DNA of 64,000 bases from an uncultured Ruminococcus sp. (GTDB taxonomy: Bacteria > Bacillota > Clostridia > Oscillospirales > Acutalibacteraceae). Shown piece by piece: positions 18,430 to 26,607 of the stretch (the first letter of the stretch is position 1; each line of letters opens with the position of its first letter). The position numbers and the translations under genes were made by a program. The stretch covers positions 25,622-89,621 of the forward strand of contig CAJFNC010000006.1 of assembly GCA_904393835.1 (NCBI GenBank), written 5' to 3'. The notes beneath the pieces were generated by a model. That model had not been told where the DNA came from. It was given only the letters and a program-made list of their open reading frames with translations, and made no database searches.

Positions 18430-18450
18430 TCATATTGGGGGGCATTTCCG

Positions 18451-20862
18451 TTGAAATACGATCATAAATCAGTTGAACAAAAGTGGCAGAAAATTTGGGA
18501 AGACCGAGGAGTTTTCCATGCCACTGAGGACAAAACTAAAAAGAAATTTTACGCATTAATTGAATTCCCTTATCCGTCCGGTCAGGGACTGCACGTAGGT
18601 CATCCGCGCCCATATACCGCGCTTGATACAGTTGCAAGAAAACGCAGACTTCAGGGATACAATGTGCTTTACCCAATCGGCTGGGATGCTTTTGGCTTAC
18701 CTACCGAAAACTACGCTATTAAAAATCACATTCATCCAGAAATCGTAACAAAAAATAATATTGCAAGATTTAAAAAACAGATTCAGTCACTCGGTATTTC
18801 TTTTGACTGGAGCAGAGAAATCAACACAACAGATCCAAAATACTATAAGTGGACGCAGTGGATTTTTATTCAGCTCTTTAAGCACGGTCTTGCTTATAAA
18901 AAAGAAATGAACGTTAACTGGTGTACGTCTTGTAAATGTGTGCTTGCAAACGAAGAAGTTGTAAACGGTGTGTGTGAGCGCTGCGGCAGTGAAGTTATCC
19001 ATAAGGTAAAATCGCAATGGATGCTCAAAATTACCGAATATGCCGACAGACTTATAAACGACCTTGACCTTGTTGACTATCCCGAAAGAGTAAAGACTCA
19101 GCAGAAAAACTGGATTGGCAGAAGCACCGGCGCTGAGGTTGATTTTTCAACCACCACAGGCGATACATTGACTATCTACACAACAAGAGCCGACACTCTC
19201 TACGGCACTACATATATGGTAATTTCACCGGAACACCCTCTTATAAACAAATGGTCGTCAATTATTAAAAATATGGATGCCGTAAAAGAATATCAGGCAG
19301 CAGCGGCCCGCAAATCTGACTTTGAAAGAACAGAGGTTGCAAAGGAAAAAACAGGTGTAATGCTTGACGGCGTTAAAGCAATCAATCCCGTTAACAATAA
19401 GGAAATTCCGATTTTTATTTCGGACTATGTGCTTGTCTCTTACGGTACAGGAGCCATTATGGCCGTTCCTGCGCATGACACGCGTGACTGGGAATTTGCA
19501 AAAAAATTCAATCTTCCGATTGTTGAAGTTGTCAAGGGCGGCAACGTTGAGGAAGAGGCATTCACAAATTGCAGCACCGGAGTTATGGTTAATTCGGGAA
19601 TGCTCGACGGTCTTACGGTTGACGAGGCAAAAAAGAAGATTATCGACTGGCTTTCAAAAGAGGGAAAAGGTCGTCCAAAGGTTAACTACAAGCTTCGTGA
19701 CTGGGTGTTCTCACGTCAGCGTTACTGGGGTGAGCCGATTCCTATAGTTCATTGTGAAAAGTGCGGATATGTTCCGATTGACGAAAGCGAACTTCCGCTT
19801 AAGCTTCCTATGGTAGAGTCGTACGAGCCAACCGATAACGGCGAATCTCCGCTTGCAAAAATGACCGATTGGATTGAAACTACCTGTCCTCACTGCGGCG
19901 GCAAAGCTTACCGTGAAACAGACACTATGCCTCAGTGGGCAGGTTCTTCATGGTACTATCTCAGATATATGGATCCTCACAACGACAAGGCTCTTGCCTC
20001 TAAAGAAGCTTTGGAATACTGGTCTCCCGTTGACTGGTATAACGGAGGTATGGAGCATACAACACTCCACTTGCTTTACAGCCGTTTCTGGCATAAATTT
20101 CTCTATGACATAGGAGTTGTTCCTACTGTTGAGCCGTACGCAAAGCGAACCTCACACGGTATGATTCTCGGTGAGAACGGCGAAAAAATGAGTAAATCAA
20201 GGGGAAACGTTGTCAATCCCGATGATATTGTAAATGAGTACGGCGCAGATACTATGCGTTTGTATGAAATGTTCATCGGTGACTTTGAAAAAGCGGCTCC
20301 TTGGAGTCAGGCAAGTATCAGAGGATGCCGCAGATTTGTAGAACGCTACTGGAATTTGCAGAATATCTTAATTGACGGTGACAAAATTCGCTCTGAGCTT
20401 GAAGGCCCGTTTAATAAGGCAATTAAAAAGGTCGGCGAGGATATTGAAAACATTAAGTTCAACACTGCAATTGCTACTCTTATGGCTCTTATAAACGATA
20501 TTTCTAACGTTAAGTCAATCAACAGGGAAGAGCTTAGAATTTTTTCAATTCTTCTTAATCCGTTTGCGCCCCATGTGACGGAAGAAGTTTACGAGCAATG
20601 TAACCTCGGTGAGGGCATTCTTGCTCAAGCTCAATGGCCTGAGTATGACGAGTCAAAATGCATTGATGAAACGGTAGAAATCGTTGTACAGGTAAACGGT
20701 AAAATTAAGGCAAAGCTTAATATTCCTACTGATGCACAAAAAGAAGAAATTCTCAATCTTGCTAAGTCTGATGAAAATGTCAAAAAGGCAATTGAAGGAA
20801 TGAATATAGTTAAAGAGATAGTTGTTCCCAAAAAGCTTGTAAATCTTGTTGTTAAGCCATAA
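18451..20862 (+). CDS. leuS: Leucyl-tRNA synthetase
   Basis: Class I aminoacyl-tRNA synthetase charging tRNA-Leu. The start is TTG 18451, eight bases after GGGGGG. HIGH-type motif: [14 protein letters not shown] near residue 40. A Cys4 zinc element (CTSCKC...CERCG) lies near 150-175. The CP1 editing domain follows ([22 protein letters not shown]). The KMSKS motif is [11 protein letters not shown] near 578, and the anticodon-binding and C-terminal domains are complete at 803 aa. No T-box leader is present. The gene sits at the end of the yhbY-rsfS run, and no clear terminator follows. Confidence 0.97.
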   Translation: MKYDHKSVEQKWQKIWEDRGVFHATEDKTKKKFYALIEFPYPSGQGLHVGHPRPYTALDTVARKRRLQGYNVLYPIGWDAFGLPTENYAIKNHIHPEIVTKNNIARFKKQIQSLGISFDWSREINTTDPKYYKWTQWIFIQLFKHGLAYKKEMNVNWCTSCKCVLANEEVVNGVCERCGSEVIHKVKSQWMLKITEYADRLINDLDLVDYPERVKTQQKNWIGRSTGAEVDFSTTTGDTLTIYTTRADTLYGTTYMVISPEHPLINKWSSIIKNMDAVKEYQAAAARKSDFERTEVAKEKTGVMLDGVKAINPVNNKEIPIFISDYVLVSYGTGAIMAVPAHDTRDWEFAKKFNLPIVEVVKGGNVEEEAFTNCSTGVMVNSGMLDGLTVDEAKKKIIDWLSKEGKGRPKVNYKLRDWVFSRQRYWGEPIPIVHCEKCGYVPIDESELPLKLPMVESYEPTDNGESPLAKMTDWIETTCPHCGGKAYRETDTMPQWAGSSWYYLRYMDPHNDKALASKEALEYWSPVDWYNGGMEHTTLHLLYSRFWHKFLYDIGVVPTVEPYAKRTSHGMILGENGEKMSKSRGNVVNPDDIVNEYGADTMRLYEMFIGDFEKAAPWSQASIRGCRRFVERYWNLQNILIDGDKIRSELEGPFNKAIKKVGEDIENIKFNTAIATLMALINDISNVKSINREELRIFSILLNPFAPHVTEEVYEQCNLGEGILAQAQWPEYDESKCIDETVEIVVQVNGKIKAKLNIPTDAQKEEILNLAKSDENVKKAIEGMNIVKEIVVPKKLVNLVVKP

Positions 20863-20915
20863 TATTTTATATTATCTTAAATAAATAAAAAATTTCCTAA
20901 AATTCTACTTTTCTA

Positions 20916-20944
20916 TTGACATTATTATAAATATAATGTATAAT
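20916..20944 (+). promoter_or_regulatory. Consensus sigma-A promoter of rpsU
   Basis: TTGACA (20916-20921), 17 bases, then TATAAT (20939-20944): both hexamers are perfect matches. The leader to rpsU is about 50 nt. Confidence 0.85.
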
Positions 20945-21001
20945 AATTTTTGCAATATTTGCAAATTACCCATGCTGTATGGCAGATGGGAGGGAAGATA
21001 G

Positions 21002-21178
21002 ATGGCAGAGATTAGACTTAAAGAGAATGAATCACTTGAAAGTGCATTGAGAAGATTCAAGAAGCAGTGTGCCAGAGCTGGCGTTATTGCTGAGGTTCGC
21101 AAGAGAGAAGCTTACGAAAAGCCCTCTGTAAAGCGTAAAAAGAAATCCGAAGCAGCTCGCAAACGCAAATACAGGTAA
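21002..21178 (+). CDS. rpsU: 30S ribosomal protein S21
   Basis: This 58-residue gene is below the ORF track cutoff. Its translation starts [20 protein letters not shown], has [23 protein letters not shown] and ends in the basic KRKYR, all characteristic of S21. A GGGAGGG site precedes the ATG. It has its own consensus promoter and a terminator directly after the stop, so it is a monocistronic unit. Confidence 0.97.
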   Translation: MAEIRLKENESLESALRRFKKQCARAGVIAEVRKREAYEKPSVKRKKKSEAARKRKYR

Positions 21179-21188
21179 CTAAAAATGG

Positions 21189-21215
21189 GCGGACAGATTA
21201 TTCTGTCCGCTTTTT
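21189..21215 (+). terminator. Intrinsic terminator after rpsU
   Basis: GCGGACAG (21189-21196) pairs perfectly with CTGTCCGC (21203-21210) and is followed by TTTTT. Confidence 0.88.
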
Positions 21216-21255
21216 GTCTTATTTATTAAATAATAAATAAAGAGTAGGTGATAAT

Positions 21256-21690
21256 ATGAAAAAAATTCTTGTATTACTCGGTCCAAACCTCAATATGGTT
21301 GGTGTAAGAGAAAAGGGAATATACGGAGAGGAATCAGCTGACAGCATTGAAATCCAGATTATGAATTTTGCAAATGAATGCGGCTTCAACGCCGATGTGT
21401 TCCAGTCAAATCATGAGGGCGACCTTATTGACAGAATACATGCGGCAAAAGACGTTTACGACGGAGTTGTAATTAATGCCGGCGCTCTCACACATTACAG
21501 CTATGCTTTGCGTGATGCGATTGCGTGTATAAAAATTCCGTTTGTCGAAGTACATATGTCCAATATCCACGCAAGGGAAGAGTTCCGCCATACTTCTGTA
21601 ATTGCACCTGTTTGCGCAGGTCAGATTGCCGGTTTTGGTAAAAACAGCTACTATCTTGCAATTTTAGCTCTTAAGGACTTGATGAAATGA
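21256..21690 (+). CDS. aroQ: 3-Dehydroquinate dehydratase, type II
   Basis: Third step of the shikimate pathway, dehydrating 3-dehydroquinate. The dodecameric type II enzyme is recognised from GPNLNMVGVREKGIYG with the catalytic Tyr, QSNHEGDLIDRIH, NAGALTHYSYALRDA and EVHMSNIHAREEFRH. The 144-residue length fits. The gene is isolated from other aro genes and overlaps the following peptidase gene (ATGA). aroQ-pepP-efp is a common Firmicutes order. Confidence 0.96.
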   Translation: MKKILVLLGPNLNMVGVREKGIYGEESADSIEIQIMNFANECGFNADVFQSNHEGDLIDRIHAAKDVYDGVVINAGALTHYSYALRDAIACIKIPFVEVHMSNIHAREEFRHTSVIAPVCAGQIAGFGKNSYYLAILALKDLMK

Positions 21691-22778
21691 GCAGTAATGT
21701 TTATATTGAAAGAACAGATAAATTAAGAAATATTTTATCCTGCGCAAAGGAAGCAGCGCTTATTACAAATGAAGTGAACATAGGATATCTCTGTGGATTT
21801 TTTCACAGTGAGGGAGCTTTTTTACTGACTTCTGATGATGCGTATTTACTGGTTGATTTTCGTTATATCGAAGCAGCGCAGAATAAGGCACACGGATGTA
21901 AGATTATATGCTTTAAAAATTTTATTAAAGATATTTCCGCTGTTTTATCGGATAATAAGATTGAAACCGTATTTGTTGAGTCTGCTTACATTACCGCAGC
22001 TGATTATGACAGATATAAAACACAACTGAGAAGAATCGGCGTGGATTGCGTGTGTTCAAATAAACTTGATGCGTTTATTCTCAATATGAGGATAATTAAA
22101 GATGAGAGTGAGTATCAAAAGATATTGTCGGCTCAAAAAATCACGGAAAAATCATATCTTGAAGTTTTAAATGATGTAAAACCGGGTGTGACCGAAAAGC
22201 AAATTGCGGCAAAGCTTGAATATCTTATGAAATTGAACGGTGCCGAAGACGTTTCGTTTTCTCTTATCACAATAACAGGACATAAAACTTCACTTCCGCA
22301 CGGAGTTCCTACATATGACTGCGTAAAAGCAGGAGATTTCTTTACGTTTGATATAGGTGCGGTTTATGATGGTTACCACAGCGACACCACGCGCACTGTA
22401 GCAGTAAAAAGCGCAAGCTGTGAGATGAAAGAAATATACGACATTGTTTTAAAAGCTCAGCTCAATGCTCTTGAGCACATTAGAGAGGGTGTAACCTGCA
22501 AAAGCGTTGATGACGCTGCCAGAAGCATTATAAGCGACGCAGGCTACGGCGAATATTTCGGACATTCCACGGGCCATGGGGTGGGGCTCGATATTCACGA
22601 GGCTCCAAACGTCTCTTACAGAAACAATACCGTATTAAAAGAAGGTATGGTTATCACCGACGAACCCGGTATATATTTACCGTCAAAATTCGGCGTGAGA
22701 ATTGAGGATATGGTTTATGTTACAAAAAACGGATACAAAAACTTTGTAACTTTGCCAAAAGAGCTTATTATTGTTTAA
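21687..22778 (+). CDS. M24 family Xaa-Pro aminopeptidase
   Basis: Two-domain metallopeptidase, cytoplasmic. The N-terminal creatinase-like domain occupies about residues 1-125. The C-terminal pita-bread domain carries the ligands: SLPHGVP, FDIGAVYDGYHSDTTRT (two Asp), GHSTGHGVGLDIHEAP (His), DEPGIYLP (Glu) and GVRIEDM (Glu). The length of 363 aa matches Firmicutes YqhT/PapA-type proteins, which remove N-terminal residues ahead of proline. Translationally coupled to aroQ. Confidence 0.92.
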   Translation: MSSNVYIERTDKLRNILSCAKEAALITNEVNIGYLCGFFHSEGAFLLTSDDAYLLVDFRYIEAAQNKAHGCKIICFKNFIKDISAVLSDNKIETVFVESAYITAADYDRYKTQLRRIGVDCVCSNKLDAFILNMRIIKDESEYQKILSAQKITEKSYLEVLNDVKPGVTEKQIAAKLEYLMKLNGAEDVSFSLITITGHKTSLPHGVPTYDCVKAGDFFTFDIGAVYDGYHSDTTRTVAVKSASCEMKEIYDIVLKAQLNALEHIREGVTCKSVDDAARSIISDAGYGEYFGHSTGHGVGLDIHEAPNVSYRNNTVLKEGMVITDEPGIYLPSKFGVRIEDMVYVTKNGYKNFVTLPKELIIV

Positions 22779-22783
22779 AACTA

Positions 22784-22812
22784 TTGCTTTTTTATAAGTT
22801 TTTATGTATAAT
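22784..22812 (+). promoter_or_regulatory. Probable promoter of efp
   Basis: TTGCTT (22784-22789), 17 bases, TATAAT (22807-22812), 65 bases upstream of the efp start and directly after the peptidase stop. Confidence 0.6.
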
Positions 22813-22876
22813 ATATTTTGAGTTATTACGGTACAGCAAATTTACCGTATAATGTTAATTTTAGGAGGTATTACTA

Positions 22877-23434
22877 ATGATATCAGCAGGTGATTTCAGG
22901 AACGGCGTTACATTTGAAATGGATGGACAGGTTGTTTCAATCATTGAATTCCAGCATGTAAAGCCCGGTAAAGGTGCTGCATTTGTAAGAACAAAAATCA
23001 GAAACGTAATTACAGGTGCGGTTGTTGAAAAAACCTTTAACCCCAACGATAAATATCCTACAGCTTTCATTGACAGAAAGGATATGGAGTACAGCTATTC
23101 AGACGGTGATCTTTACTACTTTATGGATACAGAAACATGGGAGCAGATTCCGATTAACAAGAGTGTTCTCGGTGACAACTTTAAGTTTGTAAAAGAGAAT
23201 ATGGTTTGCAAAGTTCTTTCATACAAGGGCAATGTATTTGGCGTAGAGCCGCCGAATTTTGTTGAACTTGAAGTTACAAAGACAGATCCCGGCTTCAAGG
23301 GTGATACAGCTACAAACGCTACAAAGCCTGCTACACTCGAAACAGGAGCAGAAATCAAAGTGCCTCTCTTTATTAATGAGGGTGATGTTATCCAGATTGA
23401 TACAAGAACAGGCGAATATATGGGCAGAGCTTAA
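22877..23434 (+). CDS. efp: Elongation factor P
   Basis: EF-P relieves ribosome stalling at polyproline stretches. The protein is full length (185 aa) with the KOW-like N-terminal domain and two OB domains. The tip loop is [14 protein letters not shown], with Lys32 in the position that is modified in many bacteria. No genmA/epmA-type modification gene is adjacent. SD AGGAGGT precedes the ATG. Confidence 0.97.
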   Translation: MISAGDFRNGVTFEMDGQVVSIIEFQHVKPGKGAAFVRTKIRNVITGAVVEKTFNPNDKYPTAFIDRKDMEYSYSDGDLYYFMDTETWEQIPINKSVLGDNFKFVKENMVCKVLSYKGNVFGVEPPNFVELEVTKTDPGFKGDTATNATKPATLETGAEIKVPLFINEGDVIQIDTRTGEYMGRA

Positions 23435-23452
23435 TTCTATAGGAGAATTATT

Positions 23453-23938
23453 ATGAACTTAACAGAAAAAATTTCTTATATTAAGGGTCTTGCAGAGGGT
23501 CTTTCACTTGATGAAGGCAAGCCTGAAACTAAAGTTATCAATGCTATAATCGAATTGCTTGATGATATGGCTTATTCGGTAAGCGATATGGAAGATCTTT
23601 ACGATGATCTCAGCGCTCAGGTTGACGAGATTGACCAGGATCTTGCCGATGTTGAATCTGACGTTTATGACGATGAATGTGAATGTTGTGATGAAGATGA
23701 TTGTGACTGCTGTGTCGATGATGAGGACAATCCTTTTTATGAAGTGACTTGCAGCGCTTGCGGTCAGAAAATTAACGTGTCAGAGGATGTTCTGCTTGAA
23801 GGCGAAATTGAATGTCCGAACTGCGGCGAACTTCTTGAGTTTGACTTTTCAGATCTCTTTGATGAAGACGGTCACTGTGCAGGCGGTTGTTCTTGCGATA
23901 ACTGCACCGACGCAGATGATGCTGAAGACGTTGAATAA
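23453..23938 (+). CDS. CD1247-type N-terminal domain protein with C-terminal zinc ribbon
   Basis: A 161-residue acidic protein of unknown function. Residues 1-60 (MNLTEKISYIKGLAEGL...) are helical and resemble the N-terminal domain named after C. difficile CD1247. A strongly acidic, Cys-rich linker follows (DDECECCDEDDCDCC). A zinc ribbon (CSACGQKI...CPNCGELLEF) and a second Cys-rich tail (CAGGCSCDNC) complete it. It has its own SD (GGAGAA) 19 bases after efp and is probably co-transcribed with it. Metal binding is a safe inference for the ribbon. The role of the other Cys clusters is open. Confidence 0.7.
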   Translation: MNLTEKISYIKGLAEGLSLDEGKPETKVINAIIELLDDMAYSVSDMEDLYDDLSAQVDEIDQDLADVESDVYDDECECCDEDDCDCCVDDEDNPFYEVTCSACGQKINVSEDVLLEGEIECPNCGELLEFDFSDLFDEDGHCAGGCSCDNCTDADDAEDVE

Positions 23939-23955
23939 GTAATTTAACATTTTTG

Positions 23956-23992
23956 CACCCCTTTGTATAGAATATACGAGGGGTGTTTTTTT
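23956..23992 (+). terminator. Intrinsic terminator; descending arm doubles as possible yunB SD
   Basis: CACCCCT (23956-23962) pairs with AGGGGTG (23979-23985), followed by seven T. The inner loop adds GTATA/TATAC pairing. The GAGGGGTG arm is also the only SD-like sequence before the TTG start of the next gene at 23991. Confidence 0.75.
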
Positions 23993-24650
23993 GCTGTACT
24001 ATAAACGCCGTGTAAGAAAAATTTCCAAAGTTAAAAAAATAATTATTTCAATAATTGTCTTTGTGGTTCTTCTCGTTGTGTTTTGTGAAATACATTTATC
24101 TGATTTTCGTCCGGAATATATAAGAACGCAGGCGGAAATTCTTTCAACAAATTCAGTCAGCGACGCCGTCAACGCAACACTTAATAAACTCGGTTACAAT
24201 TACAATGATATCTCAAAGCTTTCATATGACAGTCAAGGTAATGTAAAATCAATTCAAACCGACTCAATAAAAATTAATAAGATAAAATCAAGCGTTACAA
24301 AGGCTGTACAGAAAGAAATTGCGAAGGTGTACGACAACGAAATTAAAATACCGTTCGGCGCTTTTACAAATATAACAGTTCTGTCAAATGTCGGACCCTG
24401 CATACCGATGAACTTTACCTTAACAGGAAGCTTTTCCGCAGAAATAGTAAGTACATTTGAAGCGGCGGGAATGAATCAAACAATACATCATATACGCCTT
24501 ATGTTGACTTCAAAAATTATGACCACATCACTTGATTATTCCGGAAAAATTACGTTTACAACCGATTTTGAAATTGCGCAGTCAGTAATAGTAGGCAATA
24601 TTCCTACAACATACGGCGGCTTATATTCAGTAGCAAATTCGCAAAATTGA
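23991..24650 (+). CDS. yunB: Sporulation protein YunB-like
   Basis: A 219-residue membrane-anchored protein: one N-terminal transmembrane segment (IIISIIVFVVLLVVF, about 17-31) after a basic stretch, with the rest outside. The conserved YunB features are visible: an N-terminal region with SDAVNATLNKL, SIQTDSIKINKIKSSV, IPFGAFTNI, GPCIPMNFTLTGS and a C-terminal VIVGNIPTTYGG. In B. subtilis YunB is made in the mother cell under SigE and is needed for normal spores, with unclear biochemistry. The gene supports an endospore-forming host. The start TTG 23991 is tentative because its SD lies in a terminator-like hairpin. Confidence 0.82.
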   Translation: MLYYKRRVRKISKVKKIIISIIVFVVLLVVFCEIHLSDFRPEYIRTQAEILSTNSVSDAVNATLNKLGYNYNDISKLSYDSQGNVKSIQTDSIKINKIKSSVTKAVQKEIAKVYDNEIKIPFGAFTNITVLSNVGPCIPMNFTLTGSFSAEIVSTFEAAGMNQTIHHIRLMLTSKIMTTSLDYSGKITFTTDFEIAQSVIVGNIPTTYGGLYSVANSQN

Positions 24651-24667
24651 AAACAATGTGAAAATCA

Positions 24668-24696
24668 TTGAAAATTGTAACCTTTTGTGTTATAAT
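24668..24696 (+). promoter_or_regulatory. Promoter of the miaB-mutS-mutL operon
   Basis: TTGAAA (24668-24673), 17 bases, TATAAT (24691-24696), 37 bases upstream of the miaB start codon. Confidence 0.72.
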
Positions 24697-24733
24697 GATA
24701 CAGCTAGTATAAAATGGGTTAGGAGGCGTTAGT

Positions 24734-26158
24734 TTGTCCGAGATTGCTAATAATATTAACGTTTTATCGGAAAAGCAATCAGAGTATATGCAACTTATTG
24801 CGGAAATTATGGAGATTCGCAAACGAGGCGAAAAACCGTTGGCATATATCAGAACATACGGTTGTCAGCAAAATGTGGCTGACAGTGAAAAAATTAAAGG
24901 CATGCTTGCACAGTCGGGCTTTGATTTTACCGATAAACCTGACGACGCAGATTTTATTTTGTATAATACGTGTGCTGTACGTGAACACGCCGAGGACAGA
25001 GTCTTCGGAAATGTAGGTGCTCTTAAAAATATAAAGAGAAAACATCCGCAAATACTAATTGCACTTTGCGGCTGCATGATGGAGCAGGAACATATTGCAA
25101 ACAAAATCTACAAGAGCTTCCCTTTTGTCGGTCTTGTTTTCGGTACGCATTCGCTTCATCATTTTCCCGAACTTATGTATAATTCACTTGTAAACGGCAA
25201 GCGTATATTTGAACGCGGTAATGATGATAATATGCTTTACGAAGGTTTTCCGGTAAAGCGCGACGGAATTTTTAAGGGTTGGCTGCCGATTATGTACGGT
25301 TGTAACAATTTTTGTACTTACTGTATTGTGCCGTATGTAAGGGGCAGAGAACGCAGCAGAAGACCCGACATAATTTTGCAGGAAGCAAAGCAGATGGTTC
25401 AGTCCGGATACAAGGACATAACACTTCTCGGTCAAAATGTTAACTCATACGGCAAAAAACTCGATGAGAATGTAAATTTTTCCGAGCTTCTCAGGCGAAT
25501 TGATGCAATCGACGGAGATTATTGGCTCAGGTTTATGACTTCACACCCGCGTGACTGTTCAAAAGAGCTTATTGACACCATCGCAGACGGTACTCATATC
25601 AGCAAACATCTTCATTTGCCGTTTCAAAGTGGTTCTGACAGAATTTTAAAGGCTATGAATCGCCACTATGACCGTAAAAAATATCTTGAAATCGTAAATT
25701 ATGCCAAGGAAAAAATTGACGGTGTTTCGCTGACAAGTGATATTATTGTCGGTTTTCCAGGAGAAACATACGAGGATTTCAAAGAGACTTTATCATTGAT
25801 CAGAGAAGTAGAATTTACTTCTTTGTTTACGTTTATCTATTCACCGAGGGTAGGTACGCCGGCGGCAGAAATGGACGATCCGATTCCCGCAGAGGAAAAA
25901 TCAAAATGGTTCAGGGAATTGTTGGATGTTCAGGAAGAGATAGCGGCAAAACGCTGCGCCTCTATGGTAGGAACTACTGAAAAGGTGTTAATTGAAGGAA
26001 AAACAGGAAAGAATGATGAATTAAACGGACGTACAAGCGGAAATATAATTGTAGAGCTTAAAGCGCCCGAAGAAATGATCGGCACTTTCCAAAATGTAAA
26101 AATAACAAACGCCCGTAACTGGATTTTAAAGGGTGAACTTGAAAATAACGGAGGTTAA
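24734..26158 (+). CDS. miaB: tRNA-2-methylthio-N6-dimethylallyladenosine synthase MiaB
   Basis: Radical SAM methylthiotransferase that adds 2-methylthio to i6A37 of tRNAs. The UPF0004 domain carries the auxiliary cluster cysteines in TYGCQQN, YNTCAV and CGCMMEQ (about residues 40-120). The radical SAM loop is GCNNFCTYCIVPYVRGRERSR near 190, with a C-terminal TRAM domain. Start is TTG 24734 behind AGGAGG. The N-terminal extension of about 35 residues before the first domain is of moderate length. The substrate is made by MiaA, encoded 6.6 kb downstream in the same run. Confidence 0.95.
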   Translation: MSEIANNINVLSEKQSEYMQLIAEIMEIRKRGEKPLAYIRTYGCQQNVADSEKIKGMLAQSGFDFTDKPDDADFILYNTCAVREHAEDRVFGNVGALKNIKRKHPQILIALCGCMMEQEHIANKIYKSFPFVGLVFGTHSLHHFPELMYNSLVNGKRIFERGNDDNMLYEGFPVKRDGIFKGWLPIMYGCNNFCTYCIVPYVRGRERSRRPDIILQEAKQMVQSGYKDITLLGQNVNSYGKKLDENVNFSELLRRIDAIDGDYWLRFMTSHPRDCSKELIDTIADGTHISKHLHLPFQSGSDRILKAMNRHYDRKKYLEIVNYAKEKIDGVSLTSDIIVGFPGETYEDFKETLSLIREVEFTSLFTFIYSPRVGTPAAEMDDPIPAEEKSKWFRELLDVQEEIAAKRCASMVGTTEKVLIEGKTGKNDELNGRTSGNIIVELKAPEEMIGTFQNVKITNARNWILKGELENNGG

Positions 26159-26163
26159 TTAAA

Positions 26164-26571
26164 ATGGATATTATAGAAAAGGCAAGAGAGCTCGGCAGAG
26201 CTATTCAGGCAGAGGAAAGCTACGTAAAGCTTCAGGAAGTACAGACAAAAGCCGACGCTGATACAGAGCTTCAGCAGCTTATCGGAGAATTTAATCTCAA
26301 GAGAATGTCTATAAATAATGAAGCTTCAAAAACTGACAGAGATCAGGACAAGCTCTCCCAACTCAATACTGAGATGCGAGAAGTTTATTCAAAAATAATG
26401 TCAAACGAAAATATGATTGCTTATAATGAGGCTAAGGAAGCTTTTGATATGATTGCAAACAGAGTACTTGCAATTGTTCAACAGTGCTCTGAGGGTGCAG
26501 ACCCTGCAACAGCTGATTATTCACAGTCATCTTGTTCAGGCAGCTGCGACAGCTGCGGCGGTTGCCATTGA
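26164..26571 (+). CDS. YlbF/YmcA family protein with Cys-rich tail
   Basis: A 135-residue helical protein with the Com_YlbF domain (about residues 1-115). It ends with CSGSCDSCGGCH. In B. subtilis YlbF, YmcA and YaaT form an Fe-S-containing complex acting on RNase Y and on competence, sporulation and biofilm decisions. The Cys tail is the likely cluster-ligand region. ymcA lies between miaB and mutS in B. subtilis, so the synteny is direct support. It could correspond to YmcA or YlbF, so no symbol is given. Confidence 0.85.
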   Translation: MDIIEKARELGRAIQAEESYVKLQEVQTKADADTELQQLIGEFNLKRMSINNEASKTDRDQDKLSQLNTEMREVYSKIMSNENMIAYNEAKEAFDMIANRVLAIVQQCSEGADPATADYSQSSCSGSCDSCGGCH

Positions 26572-26607
26572 TTAATAGATTGACTAAAATTTAAGGAGTG
26601 TGAGAAT

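Noticed and set aside
20862-21001. Possible T-box or riboswitch before rpsU or leuS
   Set aside because: The gap holds a consensus promoter and a short leader only. No T-box sequence or paired specifier structure is seen, and leuS has no leader because it is inside an operon.
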